A stretch of DNA of 64,000 nucleotides from Mycobacterium heckeshornense (GTDB taxonomy: Bacteria > Actinomycetota > Actinomycetes > Mycobacteriales > Mycobacteriaceae), in contig NZ_AP024237.1 of the NCBI RefSeq assembly GCF_016592155.1, positions 558,001-622,000 of the forward strand. Direction: 5' to 3'. Below are positions 43,663 through 53,811 of the stretch, one piece after another. Position 1 is the stretch's first letter. Each line of letters starts with the position of its first letter. Both the position numbers and the translations under genes were made by a program. The notes below the pieces were generated by a model. It was given only the letters and a program-made list of their open reading frames with translations. It did not search any database and was not told the origin of the DNA.

Positions 43663-44412
43663 ATGCAATTCGTCAACAAGGTTGCCATCGTCACCGGGGC
43701 GGGGCAGGGCATCGGCCTGGCGTATGCGCAGGCGTTGGCCCGCGAAGGCGCGTCGGTGGTGGTCGCCGACATCAATACCGACGCCGCCGGGGCCGCCGCC
43801 AAACAGATTGTCGCCGACGGCGGCTCGGCGATCCACGTGCCGGTCGACGTCTCGGATCCGGATTCGGCCACGGCCATGGCCGACGCCACCGTCGCCGAGT
43901 TCGGCGGCATCGACTACCTGGTCAACAACGCCGCGATCTACGGCGGCATGAAACTCGACCTGCTGCTTACCGTTCCGCTCGACTACTACAAGAAGTTCAT
44001 GAGCGTCAACCTCGACGGGGCGCTGATCTGCACCCGGGCCGTGTACCAGCAGATGGCCAAACGTGGTGGCGGCGCGATCGTCAACCAATCCTCGACCGCG
44101 GCGTGGCTGTACTCCAACTTCTACGGCCTGGCCAAGGTCGGCATCAACGGGCTGACCCAGCAGCTGGCCCGCGAGCTCGGCGGTATGAACATCCGCATCA
44201 ACGCGATCGCCCCCGGGCCGATCGACACCGAGGCCACCAGAACTGTCACACCCGGCGAGATCGTCGCCGACATGGTCAAGCAGATCCCGTTGTCGCGCAT
44301 GGGGACACCAGAGGACCTCGTCGGCATGTGCCTGTTCCTGTTGTCGGACGCGGCGTCGTGGATCACCGGGCAGATCTTCAACGTCGACGGCGGACAGATC
44401 ATCCGGTCATGA
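43663..44412 (+). CDS. SDR family oxidoreductase (Rv0769-like)
   Basis: A 249-residue classical SDR: VTGAGQGIGLAYAQAL near residue 10, NNAAIYGG, Ser in VNQSSTAAWLYSNFYG, with the adjoining YGLAKVG as the Tyr-x3-Lys, and a WITGQIFNVDGGQ end. GGAGAGG lies just upstream of the ATG. It follows aldA after 54 bp and overlaps the next gene by 4 bp (ATGA). Substrate unknown; it probably acts on a hydroxyl or keto group in the same pathway as the aldehyde dehydrogenase. Confidence 0.93.
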   Translation: MQFVNKVAIVTGAGQGIGLAYAQALAREGASVVVADINTDAAGAAAKQIVADGGSAIHVPVDVSDPDSATAMADATVAEFGGIDYLVNNAAIYGGMKLDLLLTVPLDYYKKFMSVNLDGALICTRAVYQQMAKRGGGAIVNQSSTAAWLYSNFYGLAKVGINGLTQQLARELGGMNIRINAIAPGPIDTEATRTVTPGEIVADMVKQIPLSRMGTPEDLVGMCLFLLSDAASWITGQIFNVDGGQIIRS

Positions 44413-45266
44413 CTCAACAGGTGAAGCTCGGCTACATCGGGCTGGGCAACATGGGTGCCCCGATGGCCAAGCGGCTGGTCGACTGGCCCGGCGGTCTCAT
44501 CGTGTTCGACATCCGTACCGAGGCCATGACGCCGCTGGCCGAAGCCGGCGCCACCCTGGCCGACACGGTCGCCGACGTCGCCGGGGCCGACATCATCAGC
44601 GTCACTGTGCTCGACGACGACCAGGTGCGGCAGGTGGTCGGCGAGCTGGCCACCCACGCCAAGCCCGGCACCGTCATCGCGATCCACTCCACGATCAGCG
44701 ACACCACGGCTGCCGACCTGGCCAACGAGCTGAAACCGCAAGGCATCCACATCGTCGACGCCCCGGTCAGCGGTGGGGGGCGGGCTGCCGACAAGGGTGA
44801 ATTGGCCACCATGGTGGGCGCCGAGCGTGACGTGTACGAGCGAGTCAAGCCGACGTTCCGACGGTGGGCGTCGCTGGTCATCCACGCCGGACCACCCGGC
44901 GCGGGAACCCGGATGAAGCTGGCCCGCAACATGTTGACGTTTACGTCCTATGCTGCTGCGTGCGAGGCGATGAAGCTCGCCGAGGCGGCCGGGCTTGACC
45001 TGCAGGCCCTGGGTCGAGTGGTGCGTCACACCGACGCCCTCACCGGCGGGCCGGGTGCCATCATGGTCCGCGACGACATGAAACCCCTTGAGCCGGGCCA
45101 CTTCTTGTACGAGCCGTTCCTGCACACGCGCGGGCTGGGCGAGAAGGACCTGAGCCTGGCGCTAGCGCTGGGTGAGGTGTTATCGGTTGAGCTGCCGCTT
45201 GCCGAAGTGGCGTTACAGCGGCTAGCGGACGGCCTTGGCCTGCCGCACACGGCCCCGTCGAAGTGA
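44409..45266 (+). CDS. 3-hydroxyisobutyrate dehydrogenase family protein (Rv0770-like)
   Basis: A 285-residue beta-hydroxyacid dehydrogenase. The Rossmann motif LGYIGLGNMGAPMAKRL, the intact substrate loop IVDAPVSGGGRAADKG and the catalytic-lysine helix RMKLARNMLTF are all canonical, unlike the variant at 2996-3898. The long open frame upstream is a shadow of aldA and the SDR; the ATG at 44409 overlaps the SDR stop. It occupies the Rv0770 position. Its product may be a semialdehyde, but the natural substrate is not evident. Confidence 0.93.
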   Translation: MTQQVKLGYIGLGNMGAPMAKRLVDWPGGLIVFDIRTEAMTPLAEAGATLADTVADVAGADIISVTVLDDDQVRQVVGELATHAKPGTVIAIHSTISDTTAADLANELKPQGIHIVDAPVSGGGRAADKGELATMVGAERDVYERVKPTFRRWASLVIHAGPPGAGTRMKLARNMLTFTSYAAACEAMKLAEAAGLDLQALGRVVRHTDALTGGPGAIMVRDDMKPLEPGHFLYEPFLHTRGLGEKDLSLALALGEVLSVELPLAEVALQRLADGLGLPHTAPSK

Positions 45267-45277
45267 TTGGAGAGGCG

Positions 45278-45712
45278 ATGGACGAACTGCGTCGCAAAGG
45301 CCTCGAGAAGATGAACGAGGTCTACGCCTGGGATATGCCGGATATGCCGGGCGAGTATTTCGCGTTGACCGTCGATCACCTCTTCGGGCGGATCTGGACG
45401 CGTCCCGGATTGTCCATGCGTGACAAGCGACTGATGACGTTATCGGTTGTCACCGCGCTCGGGCAGCAGGACCTCGCCGAGGTTCAGGTCAACGCCGCAT
45501 TGCAGAACGGGGAGTTGACCGAGGACGAACTGCGCGAAGTGGCCATCTTTTTGACCCACTACGTCGGGTTCCCGCTCGGCTCGGGGCTGAACGGCGTGAT
45601 CGAACGGGTAACGGCCAGGCGTAAGAAGGCCGCCGCCGAAGGAACCGCCGACGACAAGAAGGCCAACGTCAACGCGGCGGTCAAGATGCACACGGGTAAG
45701 ACGCTCGACTAA
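45278..45712 (+). CDS. Carboxymuconolactone decarboxylase family protein (Rv0771-like)
   Basis: A 144-residue CMD/AhpD-fold protein: MDELRRKGLEKMNEVY at the start, RPGLSMRDKRLMTLSVVTA and LREVAIFLTHYVGFP. The Cys pair of AhpD peroxidases is absent, so a decarboxylase or lactone-related role fits better. I chose the ATG at 45278 because GGAGAG lies 3-8 bp before it and the length equals that recalled for Rv0771; a GTG at 45263 overlapping the previous stop would add five residues. It ends the aldA operon, 28 bp before purD. Confidence 0.9.
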   Translation: MDELRRKGLEKMNEVYAWDMPDMPGEYFALTVDHLFGRIWTRPGLSMRDKRLMTLSVVTALGQQDLAEVQVNAALQNGELTEDELREVAIFLTHYVGFPLGSGLNGVIERVTARRKKAAAEGTADDKKANVNAAVKMHTGKTLD

Positions 45713-45740
45713 CCGGCACTCCCCATTAGGGTGACGTGTT

Positions 45741-47009
45741 GTGCGCGTCCTGGTAATCGGTTCCGGTGCCCGTGAGCATGCTCTGTTGTTGGCTTTGCGC
45801 GACGATCCTGAAGTCGATGCGCTTTTTGTTGCCCCCGGCAACGCCGGGACCGCGCTGATCGCCGAGCAGCACCCGGTCGACATCACCTCGGCGGAAGAGG
45901 TTGTCGAGCTGGCCCAGCGGGTGCGCTCCGATCTGGTGGTCATCGGTCCCGAGATACCGCTGGTGCTCGGCGTGGCCGACGCGCTGCGCGACGCCGGCGT
46001 CGCCTGCTTCGGGCCCTCCGAAGACGCCGCGCGGATCGAAGGTTCGAAGGCGTTCGCCAAGGAGGTGATGGCCGCGGCCGGGGTGCGCACCGCTGCCAGC
46101 GAGATCGTGGATAACCCTGCGCACTTGGATGCGGCGCTGGCGCGGTTCGGGGTGGCCGCGGGTGACCCGGCATGGGTCGTGAAAGACGACCGGCTGGCGG
46201 CGGGCAAGGGCGTGGTGGTGACGCCCGACCGCGAGGTCGCCCGCGCGCACGCCGCGGGGCTGCTCGAAGCCGGGCACCCGGTGGTGTTGGAGTCTTACCT
46301 CGACGGCCCGGAGGTGTCGCTGTTCAGCCTGGTTGACGGCCGCACGGTAGTGCCGATGCTGGCCGCGCAGGACTTCAAGCGGGTCGGCGACGGCGATACC
46401 GGACCCAACACCGGTGGCATGGGTGCCTACGCACCGTTGCCCTGGCTGCCCGCCGAGACCTGCCAGCAGATCGTCGGCGAGATCGTCGAACCCGTTGCCG
46501 CCGAACTGGTCCGGCGCGGCAGTCCGTTTTGCGGGCTGCTCTACGCCGGTCTGGCGATCACCGCCGCGGGGCCGGCGGTGGTCGAATTCAACTGCCGCTT
46601 CGGGGATCCGGAAACCCAGTCGGTGCTGGCGTTGCTGGAATCGCCGCTGGGCCAACTGCTGTACGCGACAGCCACCGGTGGGTTGGCGAGCTTCGGAGAT
46701 CTGCGCTGGCGCGACGGGGCCGCGGTGACTGTGGTGCTGGCGGCGGAAAACTATCCGGGGCGGCCTCGGCTCGGCGACGTGGTCGTCGGCGCGGAGGCCG
46801 ATGGCGTGTTGCACGCCGGGACGGCCCGCCGCGACGACGGCGCGATCGTGTCTTCAGGCGGCCGGGTGCTCTCGGTGGTGGGCACCGGTCCCGACCTGTC
46901 CGGTGCGCGCTCGGTGGCCTATCGCATCATCGATTCAATCAAGTTGCCCGGCGGGCACTTTCGCAGCGACATCGCATTGCTCGCCGCGGAGGACAAGATC
47001 CACGTCTAG
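45741..47009 (+). CDS. purD: Phosphoribosylamine-glycine ligase PurD
   Basis: A 422-residue ATP-grasp enzyme that makes glycinamide ribonucleotide, step two of purine synthesis. N-terminal [16 protein letters not shown], the phosphate-binding [13 protein letters not shown], the ATP-grasp strand [30 protein letters not shown] and [14 protein letters not shown] are canonical. The start is GTG. Length equals that recalled for Rv0772. It is convergent with the gamma-glutamyltransferase gene, overlapping by 4 bp. It is the first of three purine genes in the window (with purB and purC). Confidence 0.97.
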   Translation: MRVLVIGSGAREHALLLALRDDPEVDALFVAPGNAGTALIAEQHPVDITSAEEVVELAQRVRSDLVVIGPEIPLVLGVADALRDAGVACFGPSEDAARIEGSKAFAKEVMAAAGVRTAASEIVDNPAHLDAALARFGVAAGDPAWVVKDDRLAAGKGVVVTPDREVARAHAAGLLEAGHPVVLESYLDGPEVSLFSLVDGRTVVPMLAAQDFKRVGDGDTGPNTGGMGAYAPLPWLPAETCQQIVGEIVEPVAAELVRRGSPFCGLLYAGLAITAAGPAVVEFNCRFGDPETQSVLALLESPLGQLLYATATGGLASFGDLRWRDGAAVTVVLAAENYPGRPRLGDVVVGAEADGVLHAGTARRDDGAIVSSGGRVLSVVGTGPDLSGARSVAYRIIDSIKLPGGHFRSDIALLAAEDKIHV

Positions 47010-48589
47010 AAGCCCGCGGCCTGACCGTCCCGGCGGGGATCGCTCACCGCGAGATAGCCGTCGTCAAGCCGCCAGATCGCCTGGCAGCTGCCGAACTGGT
47101 CGTAGTCGTCTGCCACAACCAGCTGGTGGCCGCGCTGCCGCAGCTCGTCGAGAGTCGCCGGCGGAAAACCGCGTTCGCAGCAGACCTGCATGCCCTGCAC
47201 CCAGCGGACCCGGGGACCATCACAGGCGGCCTGCGGATTTTGGCCATGGTCGACGATGCGGACCATCACCTGCACGTGGCCTTGGGGCTGCATGGGTCCG
47301 CCCATCACCCCAAAGCTCATCACCGGCGCGGCGTCTTTGGTGACGAAGCCCGGAATGATCGTGTGGTACGGCCGTTTACGCGGGCCCACCTGATTCGGAT
47401 GCCCGGGTGTCGCAGCGAAATTCGCGCCGCGGTTGTGCAACGCGATTCCCGTTCCCGGCACCACCACACCGGAGCCGAAGCCCAGGTAGTTCGACTGAAT
47501 CATCGACACCATGACGCCGGACGCGTCGGCCGCGGTGAGATACACTGTGCCGCCGCTCGGCGTTCCCGCGAACGCCGGCTTGGCCCGTTTCGGGTCGATC
47601 AGCGCCGCACGGTGCTTCAGGTACTCGCGGTCGAGCAGCTTCTCCGGGCGCAGCGGCATGTGGTCGATGTCGGCGACATAGGCGTGCGCGTCGGCGAAGG
47701 CCAGCTTGAGTGCTTCGATCTGCAGATGCAGACTGTCAGCGGAATCTACTGGAGCAGAATCCATCTCGAACTGTTCGAGAATGCCCAACGCGATTAAGGC
47801 GACGATTCCCTGGCCGTTGGGTGGGATCTCGTGGATGGTGTAGCCGCGGTAGGAACCGCTGATTGTGCCGACCCAGTCGGCGCGGTGAGCGGCGAGGTCG
47901 CTGGCCCGCATGGCGGCGCTGTTGGCCGCCGCATGGGCCTCCAGCTGCGCCGCCAGCTCTCCACGATAAAACGCCGCACCGGTGGTGGCGGCGATCTTCT
48001 CAAGCGTGGCGGCATGATCGGGAAACGTCACGAGCTCACCGGCCTTCGGGGCGCGGCCGCCGGGCATGAACACGTCGGCGAACCCCGGCTGGTCCCGGAA
48101 CAGTGGCACCTGACCTGCCCACTGCGCGGCGACTGTCGGCGAAACGAGAAAACCATTGCGGGCGTAGGCAATTGCTGGCTCAAAAAGCCGCGCAAAGGGC
48201 AGTCGACCGAAGTTGGCGTGCAGCTCCACCCAGCCCGACACCGCGCCGGGCACGGTGACCGAATCCCAGCCAAACGGCGGGACACCGCGGTTGCCGAAGT
48301 ATTCGGGTGTCCAAGCGGTGGGGGATCGGCCCGACGCGTTGAGCCCGTGCAGACGGTGGCCATCCCAGACGATGGCGAAGGCGTCCGAGCCGATCCCGTT
48401 GGAGACCGGTTCCACCACCGTGAGGGTGACGGCAGCGGCGACGGCCGCGTCGACTGCGCTGCCGCCGTCGGCGAGCATCTGCAGACCCGCTTGGGCGGCA
48501 AGCGGTTGCGAGGTGCACACCACGTTGCGGGCCAGGATCGGCTTTCGCGGCCAACCGTAAGGAAGGTCCCAGTCAAAGGGTGCGGTCAT
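47006..48589 (-). CDS. ggtA: Gamma-glutamyltransferase family protein (Rv0773c GgtA-like)
   Basis: A 527-residue Ntn-hydrolase precursor that should self-cleave into two chains. The small subunit probably begins at T348 in [17 protein letters not shown], with the family's downstream [14 protein letters not shown] oxyanion region and [14 protein letters not shown]. It transfers or hydrolyses gamma-glutamyl groups (glutathione-like peptides or, in some relatives, cephalosporin-type amides). No signal peptide is visible. I chose the ATG at 48587-48589, which overlaps the stop of the acyl-CoA synthetase upstream (ATGA). This coupling to an oxalate-type ligase is unusual; in M. tuberculosis the gene next to ggtA is an esterase. 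Confidence 0.92.
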   Translation of the reverse strand: MTAPFDWDLPYGWPRKPILARNVVCTSQPLAAQAGLQMLADGGSAVDAAVAAAVTLTVVEPVSNGIGSDAFAIVWDGHRLHGLNASGRSPTAWTPEYFGNRGVPPFGWDSVTVPGAVSGWVELHANFGRLPFARLFEPAIAYARNGFLVSPTVAAQWAGQVPLFRDQPGFADVFMPGGRAPKAGELVTFPDHAATLEKIAATTGAAFYRGELAAQLEAHAAANSAAMRASDLAAHRADWVGTISGSYRGYTIHEIPPNGQGIVALIALGILEQFEMDSAPVDSADSLHLQIEALKLAFADAHAYVADIDHMPLRPEKLLDREYLKHRAALIDPKRAKPAFAGTPSGGTVYLTAADASGVMVSMIQSNYLGFGSGVVVPGTGIALHNRGANFAATPGHPNQVGPRKRPYHTIIPGFVTKDAAPVMSFGVMGGPMQPQGHVQVMVRIVDHGQNPQAACDGPRVRWVQGMQVCCERGFPPATLDELRQRGHQLVVADDYDQFGSCQAIWRLDDGYLAVSDPRRDGQAAGF

Positions 48590-50103
48590 GGTCGGAACCG
48601 CTCGGCCACGGCCCGGCGGTCCACCGAACCTTTCGCCGTGTGCGGCAGTTCGTCGGCCACCCAAATGCTGGCGGGAACCTCGAAGGGCGCCAGCCATTCC
48701 CGGCAGAACTCGGTCAGCTCGGCGGCGCTTGGCGCGGCGGAGGACGCCGCCACCACCGCCGCGGCGACCGTCTCGCCGTAGAGCGGGTCGGCGACGCCGT
48801 ACACGGCCGCCTCCGCGACATCGGGGTGGCTGGACAGCACCGCCTCGACACGCTCGGGTGAGATCTTCTCCCCGCCCCGGTTGATGAGCTCTTTGATCCG
48901 ACCGCGAAGGGTCAGCTCTCCCGTCTCCGACAGCATCCCCAGATCACCGGTGTGCAGCCACCCGTCGGTGAACGTCTGAGCGGTTGCTTGCGGATTCGCC
49001 AAATAGCCGCGCACCACCGTCGGGCCGCGCAGCCAGACCTCGCCCACCATCTCCGGCGGGCAGGGCCGGCCGTCCTCGCCGACAACCCGGATTTCGGCTC
49101 CGCTGGACCGGCCGACCAAACCGGTGGTCACGGTCTGGTCGTCTCTGGTGCTGGCGACCTGGTGGGTCGCCTCGGTCATGCCGTAGGCGCTCAACACCGG
49201 CGCGCCGAACTCCGCGCGCAACGCCTGCGCGGTCTCGGCACTGAGCGCTGCGCTGCAGCTGCGGATAAACCGCAGCGCGACACCGTCTCGCGGCCGGTCA
49301 ATCCCACTGCGTTCCAACAGGATACGGTGAATGGTCGGCACCGCGGTGAACCACGTGGCCCCGGCTGCGCGCACGTCGTCCCAGAACGTGTGCGCAGAAA
49401 ACCGCCCGGCAGCCGGAAGCAACACCGTGCCCCCCGATACCAGCGTCGACAGCAGCGCGGCCACTAAACCGTGACCGTGAAAAAGCGGCATCACCGCGAC
49501 GGTCGCGTCCTGCGGGCCGAGCCCATAGGTCGCGATGATGCCGCGCACCGAGCAGGCGATGTTGTCGTGAGTCCAGGGCACCATCTTCGGCGAGCCGGTC
49601 GTGCCGCCGGTGAACATGATCATCGCGTCATCGGGCCGCAATCCCTCCAGGGGTGCGGAGGGTCCCAACGGCGCCCCGGCGGGGTGCAGGCTCACCGCGC
49701 CGTTGCCCAGCGAGATGGACCAACACGGGAACGGGGCGTCTCCGGGATCGTCGGCGTCGGTCAACACAACCCGCGCTCCCGCCGCGGCGATCCTGGCGTG
49801 CTGCTCGGCCAGAGGCAGCGCAGGATCCACCGGGACAACCACGAGGCCGGCCCGGGAACCCGCCAATAACCCGGACACGAACTCGGCGCTGCTGGGGGCG
49901 CGCAACGCCACCCGGTCGCCGGGCCGCAGCCCCCCGCGCGCCAGCTGTGCGGCCAAATCGTCGACCAATCCAAGCAGGCCCCGATAGCTGATCGGGGTCC
50001 GATCGGCGGTGACGACGAGCGCGCGCGCCTGCGGGCAGCGCCGTGCAGCGGCCCGGACCAGATCCGCGACGCGCGGGCTCGACGTTTCGGCGGTCGAAGT
50101 CAT
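48586..50103 (-). CDS. fadD7: Acyl-CoA synthetase, oxalyl-CoA synthetase-like (FadD7-like)
   Basis: A 505-residue AMP-forming ligase. P-loop MIMFTGGTTGSPKMVPWTH, AYGMTEATHQVAST, GWLHTGDLGMLSETGELTL and the catalytic lysine in HTAKGSVDRR are present. FadD7 (Rv0119) lies beside oxcA in M. tuberculosis, and here too it is divergent from oxcA, 42 bp apart, so it is likely the oxalate-CoA ligase that feeds OxcA. That pair is elsewhere in M. tuberculosis. Its stop overlaps the ggtA start. A medium-chain fatty acid role cannot be excluded from sequence alone. Confidence 0.85.
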   Translation of the reverse strand: MTSTAETSSPRVADLVRAAARRCPQARALVVTADRTPISYRGLLGLVDDLAAQLARGGLRPGDRVALRAPSSAEFVSGLLAGSRAGLVVVPVDPALPLAEQHARIAAAGARVVLTDADDPGDAPFPCWSISLGNGAVSLHPAGAPLGPSAPLEGLRPDDAMIMFTGGTTGSPKMVPWTHDNIACSVRGIIATYGLGPQDATVAVMPLFHGHGLVAALLSTLVSGGTVLLPAAGRFSAHTFWDDVRAAGATWFTAVPTIHRILLERSGIDRPRDGVALRFIRSCSAALSAETAQALRAEFGAPVLSAYGMTEATHQVASTRDDQTVTTGLVGRSSGAEIRVVGEDGRPCPPEMVGEVWLRGPTVVRGYLANPQATAQTFTDGWLHTGDLGMLSETGELTLRGRIKELINRGGEKISPERVEAVLSSHPDVAEAAVYGVADPLYGETVAAAVVAASSAAPSAAELTEFCREWLAPFEVPASIWVADELPHTAKGSVDRRAVAERFRP

Positions 50104-50145
50104 CGATCACACGCTAGTCGTTGACCCGGATGCGACAGTGGAGCG

Positions 50146-51855
50146 ATGACGACGCACTCTACATCGGCTGACTTGACCGACGGCTTCCACGTGCTTGTCG
50201 ACGCGCTCACGCTCAACGGGGTCGAGACGATCTATGGGCTGGTGGGTATCCCGATCACCGATCTGGCCCGCCTCGCGCAGGCGTCGGGAATTCGCTTCAT
50301 CGGGTTCCGGCACGAGACTTCCGCCGGCAATGCCGCGGCCGCCGCCGGGTTTCTCACCCGACGCCCGGGTATCTGTCTGACGGTGTCGGGGCCCGGATTC
50401 CTCAACGGCCTCGTCGCGCTGGCGAATGCCACCACGAACTGCTTCCCGATGATCCAAATCTCGGGATCGAGCGAACGGCAGCTGGTCGACCTGCAACGCG
50501 GCGACTACGAGGAGCTCGACCAGCTGGCCGCCGCCCGGCCATTCGCCAAGGCGGCGTACCGGATCGGGCGGGTACAAGACATCGGGCTGGGCGTGGCCCG
50601 CGCCATTCGCGCTGCGGTCTCGGGCCGACCGGGCGGCGTCTATCTCGACGTCCCGGGCGCGGTGCTCGGCCAAGCCATGGACGCTGCCGCCGCCGCTGAG
50701 ACGCTATGGCGCGTCGTCGACCCCGCGCCGCGCCAGCTGCCGGCACCCGAGGCGGTCGACCGCGCGGTTCGGCTCCTGGCACAGGCACAGCGGCCGCTGA
50801 TCGTCCTGGGAAAAGGTGCGGCATACGCCAGGGCCGACAACGAGATTCGGCAATTCGTGGAGTCCACGGGGATTCCGTTCCTGCCGATGTCGATGGCCAA
50901 GGGGCTGCTGCCCGATTCCCATCCACAGTCGGCGGCGGCCGCGCGTTCGCTGGCGCTGGGCCGCGCGGATGTGGTGATGCTGGTCGGCGCCCGGCTGAAT
51001 TGGCTGCTGGGCCACGGCGAGCCGCCACGATGGTCCGCCGACGCAAAGTTCATCCAGGTCGACATCGAGGCGTCCGAATTCGACAGCAACCGGCCGATCG
51101 CGGCGCCCCTGGCCGGTGACATCGGCTCGGTGATCACTGCCCTGCTCGACCGCATGCGCGAGCTTCCGGTCGCCGCACCGACGGCGTGGACGGGTGAACT
51201 CGCCGAGCGCCGCGCCAGCAATGACGCCGCGATGCGCCAGCGCCTGGCCGACGACCCGCACCCGATGCGATTCCACAACGCGCTGCGCGCTGTGCGCGAC
51301 GTGCTTGCGCACCATCCAGACGTCTACGTGGTCAACGAGGGCGCCAACGCGTTAGACATCGCCCGCAATGTCATCGACATGCATGCGCCGCGGCACCGGC
51401 TCGACAGCGGCACGTGGGCAGTGATGGGCATCGGCATGGGATATGCGATCGCGGCCGCGGTCGAGACCGGACAACGTGTGGTCGCCATCGAGGGTGACAG
51501 CGCGTTCGGCTTCAGCGCCATGGAATTCGAGACCGTGTGCCGCTACCGCCTGCCGATTACCGTCGTCGTGCTCAACAACGGCGGGGTTTACCGCGGCGAC
51601 GAGATCTCGGCACGCGGGAGCGACCCCGCGCCCACCGTCCTGAGCGCGCAGGCGCGTCACGAGCTGATCGCACACGCATTCGGCGGCAGGGGCTATCACG
51701 TCACCACCCCCGCCGAGTTGCAGTCCGCGTTAAGCGAGGCGCTGGCATCCCATGGTCCGGCGATCGTCGACTGCCAGCTGGACCCGGCGGCCGGCACGGA
51801 AAGCGGACACCTCGCCGACCTCAACCCGAAGAGCGCGGCCACACCGTCTGCCTGA
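50146..51855 (+). CDS. oxcA: Oxalyl-CoA decarboxylase OxcA
   Basis: A 569-residue thiamine-diphosphate enzyme converting oxalyl-CoA to formyl-CoA and CO2. The N-terminal pyrimidine domain has the catalytic Glu in GFRHETSAGNAAAAAG; the middle domain starts near residue 195; the C-terminal ThDP/Mg site is the GDS...NN motif, GDSAFGFSAMEFE to VVLNNGG. The segment GIGMGYAIAAA is also typical of the family. It is divergent from the FadD7-like gene, giving an oxalate-activation and decarboxylation pair. A formyl-CoA transferase or formate dehydrogenase is not in the window. Confidence 0.92.
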   Translation: MTTHSTSADLTDGFHVLVDALTLNGVETIYGLVGIPITDLARLAQASGIRFIGFRHETSAGNAAAAAGFLTRRPGICLTVSGPGFLNGLVALANATTNCFPMIQISGSSERQLVDLQRGDYEELDQLAAARPFAKAAYRIGRVQDIGLGVARAIRAAVSGRPGGVYLDVPGAVLGQAMDAAAAAETLWRVVDPAPRQLPAPEAVDRAVRLLAQAQRPLIVLGKGAAYARADNEIRQFVESTGIPFLPMSMAKGLLPDSHPQSAAAARSLALGRADVVMLVGARLNWLLGHGEPPRWSADAKFIQVDIEASEFDSNRPIAAPLAGDIGSVITALLDRMRELPVAAPTAWTGELAERRASNDAAMRQRLADDPHPMRFHNALRAVRDVLAHHPDVYVVNEGANALDIARNVIDMHAPRHRLDSGTWAVMGIGMGYAIAAAVETGQRVVAIEGDSAFGFSAMEFETVCRYRLPITVVVLNNGGVYRGDEISARGSDPAPTVLSAQARHELIAHAFGGRGYHVTTPAELQSALSEALASHGPAIVDCQLDPAAGTESGHLADLNPKSAATPSA

Positions 51856-51907
51856 GCGGCCGACCCGCTTATCGTCACGGTTACGGTAGTTGTTACTATT
51901 GCTGGCC

Positions 51908-53083
51908 ATGCCCAAGCCTGTCATCGTCAGCGCCGCGCGGACCGCAATCGGGACCTCATTCAAAGGCTCGCTGGTCAACACACCCGCCGAGGTGCTGGCG
52001 ACCACCGTGCTCGAAGAAACGGTCCGGCGATCCGGCATCGACCCCGCGGTGATCGACGACATCATCCTTGCCGAATCTCATTACGGTGGTGGCGATCTGG
52101 CCCGCTACGCGGCCGCGGCGTCAGGTCTGGTGTCGGTACCGGGACAGGCGGTCAACCGGCATTGCGCGGGCAGCCTGACCGCGGTCGCCGATGCGGCCGC
52201 CCAGATCGGCTGCGGCGTCGAACAAGTGGTCGTCGCCGGGGGCGTGCAGTCACTGTCGACCGGGCCGCTGATGAACTGGCGCATCCCGGGACCGAGCCTG
52301 GAGTTCGAGGAGCGATGGATGCCGCCCTCGCACCCGGAAACACCGGATGCTCCCACCCGCGACATGTCGATTACCGTTGGCTGGAACACCGCCAAGGCGC
52401 TCGGCATCAGCCGCGAAGAAATGGACGCCTGGGCGTTGCGGTCACATCAACGCGCCGTCGCGGCAATCGATGCCGGCAAGTTCGTCGACGAGATCGTCCC
52501 ACTGAAGATCCAGGGCGCCGACGGCGCGCTGACCGACTTCAGCGTGGACGAACATCCACGCCGCGACACCAGCATGGAGAAGCTGGCTTCGCTGAAGGTG
52601 TTACATCCCGAAATCGAGGGGTTTTCCATCACCGCGGGCAACAGCAGCGGCACCAACGACGCTGCCGCTGCCCTGACCTTGGCCGACGAGGGCTTTGCCC
52701 GCTCAGCGGGACTCACCGTGATGGGCAGCGTCAAAACCTGGGCGGCCGTCGGCGTCGAACCGCGGGACACCGGGCTGGGAGCGGTCCGGGTGATCGGCAA
52801 GGTGCTAGACCGAGCCGGTTTGTCCGCCAACGATGTCACGTTGTGGGAGATCAACGAGGCGTTCGCGTCGGTGCCGATCGCCGCATGCCGTGAGTACGGG
52901 CTCGACGAGGACCGAGTGAACATCTACGGCAGCGGGTGCAGCCTCGGCCACCCCATCGCGGCCACCGGGGCCCGCATGCTCACCACGCTCGTACACGAGT
53001 TGGGCCGCCGCGGCGGCGGGATCGGGGTGGCTGCGATGTGTGCTGGCGGCGGTCAGGGCGGGGCGGTCGTCATCGAGGTTTAA
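51908..53083 (+). CDS. Acetyl-CoA acetyltransferase (thiolase)
   Basis: A 391-residue thiolase. The acylated cysteine is C86 in NRHCAGSLTAV, the base cysteine is C378 in AAMCAGGGQGG, and the NEAFASVPIAA and GSGCSLGHPIAATGARML blocks supply the conserved Asn and His. It cleaves a 3-ketoacyl-CoA or condenses acetyl-CoA. I chose the ATG at 51908; the six codons before it start with TTG and read Leu-rich junk. It is preceded by a 52-bp gap from oxcA and ends with a 4-bp convergent overlap with a TetR gene. GTTAC occurs twice with 12-bp spacing just upstream (about 51881-51897), perhaps promoter-linked. Confidence 0.92.
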   Translation: MPKPVIVSAARTAIGTSFKGSLVNTPAEVLATTVLEETVRRSGIDPAVIDDIILAESHYGGGDLARYAAAASGLVSVPGQAVNRHCAGSLTAVADAAAQIGCGVEQVVVAGGVQSLSTGPLMNWRIPGPSLEFEERWMPPSHPETPDAPTRDMSITVGWNTAKALGISREEMDAWALRSHQRAVAAIDAGKFVDEIVPLKIQGADGALTDFSVDEHPRRDTSMEKLASLKVLHPEIEGFSITAGNSSGTNDAAAALTLADEGFARSAGLTVMGSVKTWAAVGVEPRDTGLGAVRVIGKVLDRAGLSANDVTLWEINEAFASVPIAACREYGLDEDRVNIYGSGCSLGHPIAATGARMLTTLVHELGRRGGGIGVAAMCAGGGQGGAVVIEV

Positions 53084-53811
53084 GGCTTCGAATTTGCCTG
53101 GTCTGCAGTCGATTTGGTGTTCTGCTCGATGAGCCGGCTGGCGTGGTCAAGAATGCAGTTGAGGCCGTATTCGAAATTGATGTCGTCGGCCACGCCGATA
53201 CGGTGGCCTTTGCCGGTCAGTTCGGCGATTAGCGGCATGGTGGCGGGGTCGATGATGCGTGCCGCACCGTCGGTGTGCGGCCCGTCGCCGCCGGATTTGG
53301 CTTGCAGGCGTTCGAGGACCACCGAACCGCGGACGTGCACCGAGATCGAACCGTAGGTGTCGAACGCGTCCTGCGGTGACAGCCCGGCCTCGACCAGGGT
53401 AGCGACGGCTTTCTCCAGCTTCTGGAAGGCCGCCTGGGTGGCTTCCCTGCCAAACGTGCCCCGGATCAGGATCAGGTCGCACAGGACGGGGTTGGCGCGG
53501 AACGTTTGGCGCATCTTATGTGCGTGGTTGTGGAGCGACTCACGCCAGTCCCGGCCTTCGACGAACGGGGTGGCGAAGTCGTATTGACCGAGCGCGCGGT
53601 CGGTCATCGCATTCAACAGGTCGTCTTTCTTGCGGAAGTACCAGTAGATGCTTGTGACGCCGACGTCAAGGTGCTTGGCCAGCAGCGGCATGCTGAGGTT
53701 GTCGATCGACACCTGCTCGGCCACTTCGAAAGCGCCGTTGAGGATTTCGTCGACGCTGATCGATCCGCGTTCGCGCCGCTGTCGTTTCTCGGCGGCTGCC
53801 TGTTTAGCCAA
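53080..53811 (-). CDS. TetR-family regulator with TetR_C-type ligand domain
   Basis: A 243-residue regulator. The N-terminal helix-turn-helix (SISVDEILNGAFEVAEQ, then LSMPLLAKHLDVGVTSIYWYF and RKKDDLLNAM) spans about residues 17-70. The larger C-terminal domain has the size of TetR_C tetracycline-repressor-type members. It is convergent with the thiolase and lies downstream (same strand) of the acyl-CoA dehydrogenase after an 86-bp gap rich in CTAT/ATAG half-sites, a possible operator region. Control of the fatty-acid genes on either side is plausible. Confidence 0.88.
   Translation of the reverse strand: MAKQAAAEKRQRRERGSISVDEILNGAFEVAEQVSIDNLSMPLLAKHLDVGVTSIYWYFRKKDDLLNAMTDRALGQYDFATPFVEGRDWRESLHNHAHKMRQTFRANPVLCDLILIRGTFGREATQAAFQKLEKAVATLVEAGLSPQDAFDTYGSISVHVRGSVVLERLQAKSGGDGPHTDGAARIIDPATMPLIAELTGKGHRIGVADDINFEYGLNCILDHASRLIEQNTKSTADQANSKP

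Noticed and set aside
43491..44408. Long frame upstream of the hydroxyisobutyrate dehydrogenase
   Set aside because: It is Arg-rich shadow sequence over the aldA end and the SDR; the real start overlaps the SDR stop at 44409.
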